A stretch of 64,000 nucleotides of DNA from Notolepis coatsorum (Eukaryota; Chordata; Actinopteri; Aulopiformes; Paralepididae), in NCBI GenBank assembly GCA_963971535.1, contig OZ020589.1, positions 88,149,183-88,213,182 on the forward strand, in the 5' to 3' direction. The position numbers and the translations under genes were made by a program. Under the pieces are notes generated by a model. That model made no database searches, was not told the DNA's origin, and worked only from the letters and a program-made list of their open reading frames with translations. This document shows, one piece after another, positions 30,637 through 41,758 of this stretch (positions within the stretch are counted from its first letter, which is position 1; each line of letters begins with the position of its first letter).

Positions 30637-31908
30637 TGTTGTGAAGGGCCAGATTAAAGCTGAGAATCTACATTTATTGTTTTATATACCTTGTATATTA
30701 TTTATATATACACGTTATATCCCTTTAAGCCTGCGTTTGAATCCTAGTAATATTCGCTTTCCTTATTGGATAGCGCTATCGGCGCCAGACCGCAAGCCCC
30801 CAAAGTCAGGTTCAAAGGCGAGTCGCAACATGCCCGGAGACAGCGCATTGATTCGAGACGAGAACTGAGGTTCGGCACTAGAAGCCACTTAAGTATATAT
30901 ACGGCGGCAGGTGCAAACAGTAGCTGTTCATCGTTCGCTGTTCATTGTTCATCACGCAGTGTGATTCTAATGTAGTGAGAAGCAGTTCGTCTAACAGAGC
31001 GTTGAGAACCACGTGCGAAGTGAATAGTAAAAGTGTCAGATTTAATGCAGTAACGTCAAGTTCGACTTAGCTTAATGTGAAGTAAAGAGTCGTTAATTAT
31101 TGTGTATCGTGCCAACAGCAGTTTGTTCGTGTGCAGCATTACCCAGCAGTTCGTTCGTTTAGCTAGTGGACCTTAGCCAGGGTGCGTGGACTAAATACAT
31201 TGGTGCCAGTACCCGAGGAGGCCTAGTCGGAGAACCTACTGGACATGTGCACATTGGAACCGACGGTGGTTGGATTATATTGATTGTGGAATGTACCCTT
31301 GGAGAAGAGCATCGTTAATCTCCACTGTCGTTTGGATTTAACCACCTTGAGGATCTACATTCGGGCTGGCCTCATGGACCGAGGCTAGCTGGCTATCATC
31401 ATTGCTATCGTGCAATTGGATTACAGTTATTGCTTTGATGCTGAGCTTTGGATTACAAGGACTGGATTCTGTACGTGAACCCCCTTCTTCTTCAATTGAT
31501 CAGACTGAGTATCCGAACATTCCTCTCTCCTCCAGAGCTTACAACTCTGGGAGGAACCCCATTGTCTCCAGCGGTACCAGCGTTTCCCCCTCTAATTGCC
31601 ATCCTACGCCAGGCGGCGTTAGCCTAGTACCCCATCGTAGGAATTATTCTATTCCCATTGACTTCTGCTACTGACTGACTTATGCATATTCTTCGCCATA
31701 CAAGCGCAACCCTAATTCTCATATCTGTACATTTACTGCATAATAATAAATACCCTCAATGATATTTCTTTGTCCCGTGCCATGTTATTATGAGTGTCTG
31801 CCATATTTAGACGTACTGTCTGGCCAGTAATACTAAGTACATAACTAGCAGTGGTTTAATCTATCACAATCTTTAATACAGTCAGGGTTTTGTAACCCCT
31901 CAGTTACA
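30637..31908 (+). repeat. 3' LTR of the BEL/Pao element
   Basis: 1272 bp, TGTTGTGAAGGGCCAG to CCCCTCAGTTACA. Relative to the 5' LTR it lacks 10 bp at ~30824 and 21 bp at ~31267 and has 2 bp more at ~30682, which exactly accounts for the 29-bp length difference. Confidence 0.95.
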
Positions 31909-34900
31909 CCCTCCCTATTGGAGGACGGGAGGGAGACGGATCCGACCGTGCGAAGAGGAACTCGAGCAACTCAACGCACAGAGTGAGCAGACCGTGGCTT
32001 GACCCCACGACTACGCACACGCACAACCCACATGCCACCAGGGAACGAACGGAAGGAACAAACCTCGTTACTGCCCCCAAAATCACGGGGTCAAGAGCAA
32101 ACTCAACCCCGTGGCAAGGCCATAGCAGCGGAGCGCGAAAGAAGACCCAGACCCACTGAAGGGACTGGATCCCCTGGAAAAAGGGGGGCCCGGAGAGGTC
32201 AATGACGCCAGGCATCAAGACCCCACCAGGCGGTCACTTAGTGACACCGCCCCCCACATAGCCAGCGTATTCGGATAGGGCCCCTCCAAGAGCGGGCCTT
32301 TTCCCCCAATAGTACACCGCCTGGTACACTGACCCTGCAACACAGGCAGTCAGCATGGCCGTAAAGCACTCAAGGTTAACCAACGGAAGCAGGCAGCGCA
32401 CCGGGGAAACCATGCAACAGGCTGTAGACCCGAGCCTGGAGCACTGCGGGCGAGACAGGCGCCAAAGGGGTCAACTGAAAACAGCACCCCGGCGGAAGGG
32501 GCGTATGCTGGCATTGTTGCGCACCATGACAAAGCCTCCACCAAAGAAAACCCACCCAGAGGGGTCGAGGCAGAGAAGGCTGACACGATTGGCAGACGTC
32601 ATGAACGTGCAGGGGCACACTCAACCGGGTAACCCGGGAGTTGACTCTGCTCCAACACACCAGGGAATCAACCACCCTCTCGGTACACAGACGGTGGTTG
32701 TTCCTATAACCCCTCAAGAAAAAACTCCAAAACACACCTGCGGGTATACACCAGCTATACCGCAGTACAAGTGTTTCAGTTTCCAAAAAAGGATTATCCC
32801 AGGCCTACGGTTTCAACGAAACATTACTTCGGACCGGGCCCGGCGGCTCGGGAAGCACACAGGGTTACCAGAGGAGGTCCAGAAGACCACCCCAACAGCC
32901 CCCTCTTCACCATGCGTGAGAGAGGAGCGAAAGAAAGGAGAACCAGTCCCTTAGGATAGTGCCAGGTACAACGTGTACCCAACAAAGGGTCTCCATAACG
33001 CCTAACCCTGTGACACCCGGGCCGACCCGGCATTTTTCCCCCCGAAAAAAGCACAAGTCCCTCAGGGTACCAGAACAGCAGATCTGCATCCCCGGCGGAC
33101 AACGGGTTAACTGACCTGGACCAGCGCGACCAGAACCAGTCCCGTGCCCTAACCACGTCGACATGCCCACTCCAGAAGAGGGGGTAGGTATGCGTGTCGA
33201 TCTAAAACATGAAAAGAGGGCGCCACCCAGACGGTCCCATTTGTACCGCGCTCAGTGGCCCACCCCAAGGGCGTGAGACCCCTCTACCTATGATCTATTC
33301 CGTTAACATCCCCCAGATATGAACGAGAATTCATCGAGACAACCTAGTAAACTGGCGCTCGGAAGAGACAAAACCCCATCCCAGTTGCCTTACAAAAACG
33401 CTGTTTTAATAACGAGCAACCAAGGCGCACTTAGCCCCCTGCGTGATTCTTAACAGAAACACCCCGAGCCAGCACTATGTACGCGTCGAGACCCAAACAC
33501 ATCAATGGATAGTCTAGCAAGACACCAGACATTGTTCCTCCAAGTCGTCTGGGAGAACGACACGGAGCCGTCGTGCTTCATGTTCCTTCCTCTTTTTATT
33601 TAAAAAAGAAAGAAACACAGACTGACATGAATCCCACGTGACGCAGCTGAGGGTAAAAATTGTTTAAATTTTTTCATCCCGCCACCCTCGCCACAGGGAG
33701 GAGACGGAAATCCCCAGAGAGACTTCCCACGCGAGCTGTATAGATTGAAAAGAATATATTGCAACATTGAGCTATGTAACACTTGGGTTTAGGGCTCTCC
33801 GAGGAGGAGGCACTGAACCAATAAGCACTCAATAATCGAATTGAATTGAATACACACACAATAGAGCAGAACTCCTTTTTTTGAAGTTCTACTCACCTTG
33901 ACAATCTGAGGAGGAGGCTCTGAACTCTGAGGAGGCTCCCTCACTGGGAAGGAGAGTCCGAACTCACAGAAGGCACTTCTCTCTGAGGAGGAGCTTCGTG
34001 AGGAGGAGCTCTGACAACTCCCTGAAACAGATCCATAACATGGACCTGAACAACCCACGGAAGTCTTACCACTAGAGACGCGCTCAGTGACGTACTCTAT
34101 GGCGGGGGAATTTCCGCTGTGCACACGCCCAATCTTCCAGGGCGTGGGACCAGGAAACTCCCCCCCCCCCCCCCCCCCTCCTACCCTGTAATGTGCCGAA
34201 CAGCAACGTGACAGGAACCTTGGGGGACAGGAGGTTTTAACCCTTGACCAATCAGAAAAGGGGAGGAAAGGATTACCAGTTCACCCCTTTACGACCCCTC
34301 ACCCATGATACGATGTAATGACAAGTAGAGCATGACACAGTCATAGCCTGCTACATGAAGCATCGAACAGCCTCACATAGCTCATGTGATAACCTGCTAC
34401 CTGAGTTTTACTAAGGAAAAACACAGAACAGAGAGGGCCCCTTTAAGAGCCCCGGTCCAGACTTACACATGTACTTCTGTGGGCCAAACCTAACTCAGTT
34501 GTAGATCACAAAGACACACACAACCCTTCATCACAACAAAAAATGGCACAGTACACTCTTACTACAGAGGAACGCCGTTTTTCATAACGAGAGAAGACAG
34601 AAGTCCTCGATTATGTAAAGGCCACAGACCTTGCTAAGCACACATGATAAGTGACCAAACAACCTTTTCTTTAGGAAAAAATTGTTTCTCTTTTTTTTTT
34701 GGTCCACTTTTTCTCCCATTTTCTATATTTTCTCCCATCCCAATTTCGTATCATCCAATTCAACCCTCCCCTGTCACGAACGCTGTTTCTTGCCTCCCAC
34801 AAGCCGGCTGCAATGTGGACTAAGTCATACATAGCACAAGTCCCCTCCGGTACTTGAGGTAACAGCAGTCGCATCTTTTCACCTGCACAGCTCGATCTCT

Positions 34901-35087
34901 CAGTGGCGAGGAGTAACGCGTGGGAGGCTCACGCTGCCCCCGACACTTCCTGATTCTACTGCGCAGGCGCACCAACCGACCTGTAGGAGTCGCTGTCCAC
35001 AACGCCCGATCCCCACCCATCAGTTTCCCACCCCCTAATACGGCCAATGTGTATTAGTATGGACGACCAGCTAAACTGAAAGCAAAT

Positions 35088-35174
35088 GTGGAGCGCTGGG
35101 CTCGAACAGGCAAGCCCAGCGTCTCCAGATTTCGTGGCGAGCGCCTTGCCCACTACGCCACGTAGCCGCCCAGG
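35088..35174 (-). repeat. tRNA-like sequence (SINE head or tRNA relic)
   Basis: On the minus strand GGCGGCTACGTGGCGTAGTG provides an A-box-like segment (TGGCGTAGTGG) and TGTTCGAGCCC a B-box-like segment ~45 bases later. No convincing full cloverleaf or terminator, so probably a tRNA-derived relic. Confidence 0.5.
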
Positions 35175-35777
35175 AAAAAATTGTTTCTCAAGCGGAAAGC
35201 ACAACCCCAGCAATTAAGCTGAGGGTTACATCGTATCCCCACAAACACAGTGACACAATATATTGTAACCAAACATGTCTGAAAGGAGGGGGGGAAGCCC
35301 CAGGGAAACCGGGGGGACACCCCTCCTATCTTACCCTTGATACGACCAAGGCGAACAGGCACCTCTGTTAATGTGTGAACATGCTGTTCATTGTCATCAC
35401 AGGCTGAGAAAAAGATTCATTCCTCAATCACATGTCACTAAGCATAGCTTTACAGGTTAAATAACCCTCTTAGTTGTGAGTTCACCCACGGTACAACGTT
35501 ACATGAACACACATGTTCTCATCACAACCAAACCAGTTCATTTTTACACATGTAAAAAACAACGCCGATTTACTACAGAGAGAAAAGCTATACCAGTGAC
35601 AAGACAATTCACACACAACACGCGTCGTATCCTCAATGTGTTGCAGCAACACATGTTTTGGAAACATCGTTATTACAAAACATTTAGAAGGGAAGAAAAG
35701 AAGAAGTGTTTAAAGTCCGGAGGACTCCTACCTTCACCCTGAACGCAGGCCGAGAGAACAGCAACACTGGCTAACGG

Positions 35778-35851
35778 GACACCGAGTTGAACCCAGCATC
35801 TCCTGCGCCGGTGACAAGGGTATGTCCGCAACGCCACCCAGCCGCCGTTCT
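35778..35851 (-). repeat. Second tRNA-like sequence
   Basis: On the minus strand GGCGGCTGGGTGGCGTTGCG (A-box-like) and GGGTTCAACTCGG (B-box-like). It shares its first bases with the tRNA-like sequence at 35088-35174, suggesting a common source. Confidence 0.45.
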
Positions 35852-37118
35852 CCATGTTGACGAAGTCCTCGCTGGCACTGGCACCCGGGTGTAGGGTCGA
35901 CTAACATCCTCTGTCAAAGATGACGTTGTAGTCAGAGTGTTTAAGGCATGTTATAGTCACAGAACGTTTCAGCAGTGTAGCATTAAGCTAACAGCGGTCC
36001 GACTGATAGCAACAAGCTAACGTTTACTAGCCTGGTGAACACAACGGGCTAGCGCCGCAGCTAACAGCTGACTGGCTAACACAGTAGGCCACAAACTAGC
36101 ACGCCAGCTAAGCAGCTATCACCTGAACTGTACACAATGACATAACAAGCCACACTTCAGACAGGCCGCTGTCCAAGTCCCTCCCCATCCTAAGAGGGAA
36201 AAGAAAAAGAATGTCAAACACAGTTTTCAACTGTGATTTACCAGACATACAGCGGAGCCAGCACAATTCCCATCCGGGCTGCAGCCGACTTTGAGCATGG
36301 AACTCCCGATAAAGAAGATCCTATGCCCACTTTTCCTCGTTAGGGTGTACTTCCACATTTATGTGAAAGATGGGGCCTGCACGGGACAGAGAAGCATCCT
36401 CTCGTCCAGAGAATCCCGGGTTTTTCCCAGGTCTTGGTCGCGGCCCACTAGGTTGACCATCATGGGCGTCAGACCAAGATCCTCCGTCCGCCGCTTAAGA
36501 AGCCGAGCGGAGGACCCTAGTCCGGAGTCTGCGTTCGTAAAATTGTCAGCTAACCCCCATAGCATAAACCGACAACCAGTGCTCGCAAGCAAAACAGTAC
36601 TTACCCCACCCTGGAAGCAACCGCTTTCTCACAACAGCCGGTGCTTCCCACAGTCCAGCTGTATGGCCGGAGGGCCAAACCCATCCAGCCGCAGCAAGGA
36701 GGACTGCAGTTGGGGAGCATGTCAGCGGCGCGAGCCCCTAATACGAAAAAGCCGGTGGAGGTCAGAATGATCATCATCTTCCAGACACTCCAGTGACGAA
36801 GACAATATCGCCGTATTTTCTCGAAAATAGTGAGAGAGAAAATAAAGATATAATGTCAACGTATCTCCTTGTTCTTCTGTCTTCCTTTCTCCAGCTAATA
36901 CTTTCTTCCTCGCCAAGTGATTGGTATACAGGCACTATATTGTGGATGAAATTTGAGAAGGAGATGACTGTGTGGCCCCACCCCTGCTTATGTAGGCAGC
37001 AGATGGGGGTGTGGTCAGACGGTATGTAAAGGTACATTTTGAAATTTATTCAGTGCATATCCACTGAAGCGAGATATATGCATTATGACGCTGAGCGGAA
37101 GCTAGCATGAAACAGAAC

Positions 37119-37385
37119 TGAGAAGCCGTCGGTCTTGCTGAGTTTGTTATTTGAACCGAAGAGAATGGACTCTGTTTTGCCCATGTGTAATGATAGTTTG
37201 TTATCAGCGAGCCATATGCAGATTTTGCCTAGTTCCGAGCTGAGGGTTTTTTCAACCTGTAACTTGTTCTTGTCAGAGACCAGCAGGGCTGAGTCGTCCG
37301 CAAACAGGAACAAGTTGCAGTCACAAGCTGACGACATGTAATTTGCATAAATTAGGAACGTCAATGAACTAAAGAACGAAAGCAT
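37119..37385 (-). pseudogene. LINE reverse transcriptase catalytic fragment
   Basis: On the minus strand the frame reads MSSACDCNLFLFADDSALLV, with the catalytic FADD box, then ICIWLADNKLSLHMGKTESI and GSNNKLSKTDGF, where element copy 2 interrupts it. The 5' end at ~37370 is abrupt, so this LINE was truncated on insertion. It is the 5'-most surviving part of the LINE that continues at 24766-24821 and 24474-23318. Confidence 0.9.
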
Positions 37386-37506
37386 GTCTATATTCCTATT
37401 TACTTATTTTTTGTGGTGGGGCTAGCCAGTTGTTTAATTTTGGATCACTGATTGGGCCTTTAATGGTGGTTTCTGTTTGTTTCGCAGATGAAGATGAGGC
37501 AATGAG

Positions 37507-37996
37507 CAGTGGTGTACTTAAGTATCTAAAGTAAAAGTATGCATTCTACATGACGTTTGTGTATTCCAGTGCTTTGGAGCATTCAAGCCTCGATCCATTG
37601 ACATCTATATGTTATGTTAAAGTGGTATGTGGTCCAGTTATGCTGCTCTGATTAAAGGTTATATATGTTAAAGTGGTATGTCATCCAGTTATGTTGCTCT
37701 GATTAAAGATTATGTTAAATTGGTATGTGGTCCAGTTATGCTGCTCTGATTATGTCCTCTTGAAGTTGAAATGTGAAAGGATATAATCTTCATACATTTT
37801 TACCATGTTTTCTATGCTAAATCTTTTTCTTCAAAGTAACTAACTGATGGGTTCAGATAAATGTCCTTTGAAATGTGTAAATGAGTAAACGTATAAAGTT
37901 CTCTCAAATTAAAACACTCACATAAAGTACAAGTAGCTCGAAATTGTACTTAAGTACAGTACTTGAGTAAAAATACTTAGTTACTTTCCACCACTG
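37507..37996. mobile_element. hAT-type MITE
   Basis: 490 bp with ends CAGTGGTG and CACCACTG. The 8-bp flanks GCAATGAG (37499-37506) and GCAACGAG (37997-38004) differ at one base. The right end carries the familiar fish repeat sequence TACTTAAGTACAGTACTTGAG. Non-coding. Confidence 0.9.
37612..37755 (+). repeat. ~60-bp tandem repeat inside the hAT MITE
   Basis: Three copies of TTAAAGTGGTATGTGGTCCA followed by GTTATGCTGCTCTGATTA, with small length differences. Confidence 0.85.
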
Positions 37997-38004
37997 GCAA
38001 CGAG

Positions 38005-38289
38005 GCCTTCTCACAGGCACCGCTTCATGTTGCATGTAATGTCCCACAGCGAACACCAGGGGGCGCTCAAGCCTCACTTTCATCCTGCTTGCTGACCTGT
38101 ACGTTGAGTTTGTGAAGCCTATTCTTTTACTGTGACGTTGGCTTTTATATGTTGGAGGAAACGGTGCTGGGAAGACGTGAATAAAGTATGGCAGAAAAAA
38201 GGCTAAAACGATAAACAACAACACAGTGTTATGTAGTAGACATGTACTTCATTTATGTCATAAATATCATGATATATATCTATGTCGTG
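38005..38289. other. Unassigned AT-rich spacer
   Basis: I see no gene, repeat or RNA signature here. Confidence 0.4.
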
Positions 38290-38432
38290 ACTCGTGTGTC
38301 ATAAATGTCATGATGAATTGAAAATGGGGGACCCTGGTGTAAACAAGACGAAAGTCTTTCTCTGTGTGTATTGAGCTGTACTGTATTGTACCCATTCTTT
38401 AATAACGTTTTCAATCAATCAATCAATTTAAG
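38290..38432 (+). mobile_element. LINE 3' end, plus strand
   Basis: AATTGAAAATGGGGGACCCT through TATTGTACCCATTCTTTAAT and a (CAAT)n tail (38412-38428). It is the reverse-orientation match of 23318-23460 and of short pieces at 21005 and 39955. Only ~140 bp of 3' UTR, typical of severe 5' truncation. Confidence 0.85.
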
Positions 38433-38451
38433 AGCACTGTTCTTCATCATC

Positions 38452-38541
38452 ACAACAATAACAACAACAACAACAACAATAACAACAACAACAACAACAA
38501 CAACTATAACAACAACAGCAACTATAACAACAACAACAACA
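38452..38541 (+). repeat. (CAA)n microsatellite
   Basis: About 90 bp of CAA with occasional T substitutions, directly before the SINE. Confidence 0.95.
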
Positions 38542-38772
38542 GTGGCTCGGGAGGTAGAGCAGTCGTCTGGCAATCCGGAGGTTCCCGGTTCGATTCCCGC
38601 TCCTCCCGGGCAGTGTGTCGATGTGTCCTTGAGCAAGACACTTAACCCCTAATTTCTCCTGATGAGCAGGTTGGCACCTTGCATGGTTGCCTCCGCCATC
38701 GGTGTGTGAATGTGTGAGTGAATGGGTAAAATGTGAGTAACAAATTGTAGAGCACTTTGGATAAAAGGAACA
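38542..38772 (+). mobile_element. tRNA-derived SINE (fish V-SINE-like)
   Basis: The head has an A-box (GGAGGTAGAGCAG) and B-box (GGTTCGATTCC) 30-odd bases apart, i.e. a pol III promoter. The central part GTGTCCTTGAGCAAGACACT, then GATGAGCAGGTTGGCACCTT, and the end GAGCACTTTGGATAAAAGG are phrases widespread in teleost SINEs. Length ~230 bp is full or nearly full. Such elements are transcribed by pol III and moved by a partner LINE. Confidence 0.85.
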
Positions 38773-38777
38773 CAGGT

Positions 38778-38802
38778 ACACACACACACACACACACACA
38801 CA
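38778..38802 (+). repeat. (AC)n microsatellite
   Basis: Twelve AC units just after the SINE. Confidence 0.95.
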
Positions 38803-38860
38803 TGAATTATGGAACACAGATACAGCTTGCTGACCTGCTCACACTAGCCTTGTCATCCTT

Positions 38861-38863
<3 letters not shown>

Positions 38864-38950
<87 letters not shown>
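38864..38950 (+). repeat. (TG)n microsatellite
   Basis: About 43 uninterrupted TG units. With the (AC)n at 38778 it could form a hairpin. Confidence 0.97.
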
Positions 38951-38953
<3 letters not shown>

Positions 38954-39736
38954 CTGTGTACCTATTTAACTACTTGTTCTGACTCCTGACAAACTATCTC
39001 TAACATGCAAGGGCCCACATTTTTAGGACGATTTGCCCACCGGCACTTTGGCGACCCCTAGTGGCTCGGGTGTGCATATTCTGTAATACAATATATATAT
39101 CGAATTGAAGAGTTATTTGTTGCCTGTCGATAGTGACAAAATCCGACAAAATCCGTTCAGCGGTTCTTGAGTTACATGCGGGTATTTGAGGCTTGTGCAA
39201 AGTACACAGTATTGCACAAAATACCACTCCCGATTCATGGGGCTCTAGTTCCGTCAATCATTTGGCGATCTCGAAAATGATTGTGGAGGGTTGTAGCCAA
39301 TGAGTGTGGCTTTCCAATGATACCCCACGTGAGGATGTATGAATCAGGGATATAGGTGAAAAACTAACGAGGGAAAACAGGAAAAGAAAAACTGCCGAAT
39401 TAATTGAAGTCTGAGAAAACAGAGTTTCTTTTTTTTAACACAGTTTACCAAAATCACTCCTAATCACTAATTTCTGAATGGATCTTTATGAAATTTGGAC
39501 ATATACTACACAAGGCTTCATGCTATGGATCTGTATGGATTATTAAGCCTCCAGGAAATACTACCTCTGGACTACTAACTACTACAGAAAAACTTGAGTA
39601 ACAAGTTTTTCTACAACTCAAGTTCAGACCTATGTTACTCTTATTATTCTCGTATTCCTATTATTTCATTAGCACTAAAAGGGAATTTTCTTTCTGGAAT
39701 CAGAAACTTCCGAATGTCATCTTTCAAAAGAGACCA
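38951..39736. other. Stretch without a recognisable gene
   Basis: AT-rich, only short frames. No repeat family I can name. Confidence 0.4.
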
Positions 39737-39956
39737 GGGCCCTATTCCCTGTACCTGGTTCAACTAAGTCGATCAAGAGTCCCATTATCCAGATTCAATT
39801 AACCCGATGTTTGAATCCGGGATTTTCCTGTTCCTCGAACGCTGATCCAGTCTCGTTCATTTGAACCAGACTTGAGACTCAGGATAATTGCGCGCGGCCG
39901 CTTCAGCTGAAAAGACAGCAGAAGTCGATCGCAGAAATCCTGATTTTCTAACGGCA

Positions 39957-40027
39957 TTGATTGATTGATTGATTTAAAACTTTATTAACAGATTGCAGAA
40001 TGGGTACAATACAGTACGGCTCAATAG
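39957..40027 (-). mobile_element. LINE 3' terminus nested in the inverted-repeat element
   Basis: TTGATTGATTGATTGATTTA, then AAAACTTTATTAACAGATTG and GGGTACAATACAGTACGGCT, the same 3' end as at 23318-23390. Confidence 0.85.
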
Positions 40028-40249
40028 CCTCGCCGACAAGTTAAATGCATAATCTATAGGCTAATTTTAAGTCCCTCATTACCCCAATCAATCAGATTAT
40101 ATTTCTTTAAATGTGCCTGCTGGCAGTAGGTTTATGGATTGAATAATCAAATGAGATCTTGCTAGCGAAAATAATTAGTTCAACTATTTCAGAATAAGGA
40201 TACGGCTCTCTTATCCATTGATGAATGTATGGTGGATGTTTTATTTGTC

Positions 40250-40324
40250 TGGTACCGTGGTCTGATGGTTTGTACTTATGCCTTTCACGCGGAGGCGGAC
40301 GACCCGCGTTCGAGTCCCCGTCTT
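40250..40324 (+). repeat. tRNA-like sequence, plus strand
   Basis: GTGGTCTGATGG (A-box-like) and GCGTTCGAGTCCCCG (B-box-like) are correctly spaced, with TTTCAC in the anticodon-loop position. The acceptor stem does not pair, so this is a tRNA relic rather than a gene. Confidence 0.55.
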
Positions 40325-40494
40325 TTCTAATTTATTTTCTTCTTTTTGCAATGTAAATACTTCAATTTGGTGCACTTTGAGAGCTATATAAAGAATGACA
40401 TCCTCAATGCATGTAGATTTATAATATTTTAACTTAAAACTAGGCTACTTTTGCGTATATTCATTAATATTATATTCCAAAAAAAGTATATTGG

Positions 40495-40570
40495 AAACGC
40501 AGGGTTTCGAACTAGGGTCGTCAGCTTGAAAGGAGTGAGCACTAGCCGTTGCACCACTGTGCCAGACGGG
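40495..40570 (-). repeat. tRNA-like sequence, minus strand
   Basis: On the minus strand GGCACAGTGGTGCAACGG (A-box-like) and AGTTCGAAACCCTGC (B-box-like). It faces the plus-strand tRNA-like sequence at 40250-40324 within the same inverted-repeat element. Confidence 0.55.
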
Positions 40571-41054
40571 ATATATCCATTGTGTATCCATCAATACAAG
40601 AGTCCCGTGTTTCGAATATTTTCCTTTTGAATGAAGTTTTATCTCTTTATTCTCGAATGCATTAATGTGACGTCAACGGCTCATTCAATTGCTCAAATCC
40701 GCCAAACAGCGCATCTCATTCTCATCAGACATTTTAATCCCAGTTACAATATCACAATAACGTGTGAGTAATGATACAATTCAACAATCCTCAGATTCCT
40801 CGTAATTCATAATCCACAAAAACCACAATCCACGCATAGACACTTCAATTTTATGGTTGAATGAAACACAAAATCCGACTTCGGGGAACAGAAAGGTCCG
40901 GCTTAAGTCAAGCTATGCTGGAAATTATCCGGCTAACTCAGTTAGCCAGGTACGGGGAACGGGGCCCGGGCTCATGCATGTGCTATAAGTATAAAGTATG
41001 TTGTTTTGGTTTGCAAAAAAAGTATGTAGTCCTCAAAAATGAAAACTAAACAGG

Positions 41055-41318
41055 TTAAGAGGTTAAGTTTAGGGTGAGGGTTAGAGTTAGAGTTAGAATT
41101 AGAATTAGAATTAGGTTAAGGTTAAAGTTAGAATTAGAGTTAGGTTAATGTTAAGGTTAGGTTAGGGTTAGGGTTAGAATTAGGCTAGGTTAGGGTTAGG
41201 GTTAGGTTAGTGTTAGAATTAGAGTTATGTTAAAGTTAGATTAGGGTTAGATTAGGTTATGGTTAGGTTAGATCAGGTAAGGTTCGGTTAGGGTTAGGTT
41301 AGATTAGGTTATGGTTAG
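41055..41318 (+). repeat. Degenerate TTAGGG-like array, left part
   Basis: Irregular mixture of TTAGGG, TTAGAG, TTAGAA and TTAAGG units. Telomere-like, but too irregular to be a true telomere. It is the left part of one array split by a solo LTR. Confidence 0.9.
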
Positions 41319-41758
41319 TGTTACGACGGAGACAGGTAGGTTCCAGTTGTGGAGTAATAAGTAGAAGCAGAGAGGGTGTTTACTCGTTAACGGTGGTTCT
41401 CTTTATTTGTAGAACGGTACACCTAGAGTAATAGCAAGTTGCAACAGATAGTAACACTGACGCAGGGCGTCTAGGAGAGAATATAATAATGATAACAATA
41501 ATGACAGCAACGTCCAGTGTCTGCGGTACCGCCGTGTACTCTGCAGGAGAATGAGAAGATCCGACAACTGGAAGTAGGAAGACAGGGGTTTAACTAAGAC
41601 CACATTCCAGACATACCAAGCGCACCAACGTGACAACCAATCAGGAGACCCAAACAATAAGTGACAAGTGACAGGGAGACAAGTGACAGGGAAGCCAAGT
41701 GACAGGTGTCAGAATGGTGGGTGGTTCTCAGGCGGGGCCAGAGAACCCAAGCGTTACA
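41319..41758 (-). mobile_element. Solo LTR (gypsy-type), minus orientation
   Basis: 440 bp. Read on the minus strand it starts TGTAACGCTTGGGTTCTC and ends TCCGTCGTAACA (TG...CA), with AATAAAG near its 3' part. GGTTAG flanks both sides (41313-41318, 41759-41764), though the surrounding repeat is itself made of such units. No internal region remains, as expected after recombination between two LTRs. Confidence 0.75.

Larger units (their letters stand above)
25242..31908 (+). mobile_element. BEL/Pao LTR retrotransposon with internal deletion
   Basis: LTRs of 1301 and 1272 bp (TG...CA) bound a 4.1 kb interior. The 5-bp target duplication CCCTC is exact (25237-25241, 31909-31913). The coding region has gag, zinc knuckles, aspartic protease and the pol C-terminus, but lacks reverse transcriptase, RNase H and the integrase catalytic core. 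LTRs differ by a 10-bp and a 21-bp deletion in the 3' copy, a 2-bp insertion and a handful of substitutions, so it is recent. It must depend on an autonomous relative for replication. Confidence 0.95.
31909..36900. other. Non-coding body of element copy 2
   Basis: About 5 kb with only short unrelated open frames. Blocks at 31910-32200, 32560-32720, 33040-33190 and 33200-33450 match copy 1 in reverse. A C tract lies at ~34161-34178. 36740-36790 on the minus strand reads DDHSDLHRLF and its counterpart in copy 1 (~2730) reads DYSDLHRRF. This is the only hint of shared coding and is too short to interpret. Confidence 0.55.
24822..37118 (-). mobile_element. Unclassified inverted-repeat element, copy 2 (carries BEL/Pao)
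   Basis: Flanking sequence is one LINE reading frame, so both ends are well placed; AAC on each side may be a 3-bp target duplication. The right end (inward from 37118, GTTCTGTTTCATGCTAGCTT) recurs inverted at 25083 and, as a diverged copy, at 24846. It shares the block GTCATAATGCATATATCTCG and ~200 further bases. Without the BEL/Pao insertion the element is ~5.6 kb, matching copy 1 in size and in many internal blocks in the opposite orientation. No transposase is visible. Confidence 0.8.
39737..40967. mobile_element. Inverted-repeat DNA element, ~1.23 kb
   Basis: The left end GGGCCCTATTCCCTGTACCT pairs with the right end read inward, GGGCCCCGTTCCCCGTACCT, and the similarity extends through GGTTCAAC / GGCTAAC. 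A LINE 3' tail (39957-40027) is nested inside. No transposase frame; target duplication not clear (CCA left, GGG right). The style is compatible with PIF/Harbinger-like non-autonomous elements, but this is a guess. Confidence 0.65.

Noticed and set aside
32355..32954. 199-codon plus-strand frame in element copy 2
   Set aside because: No recognisable domain, a different frame is open in copy 1 at the corresponding place, and composition is ordinary for GC-rich non-coding DNA.
35088..35174. Functional tRNA gene
   Set aside because: A- and B-box-like segments exist, but acceptor and anticodon stems do not pair convincingly and no T-run terminator follows.
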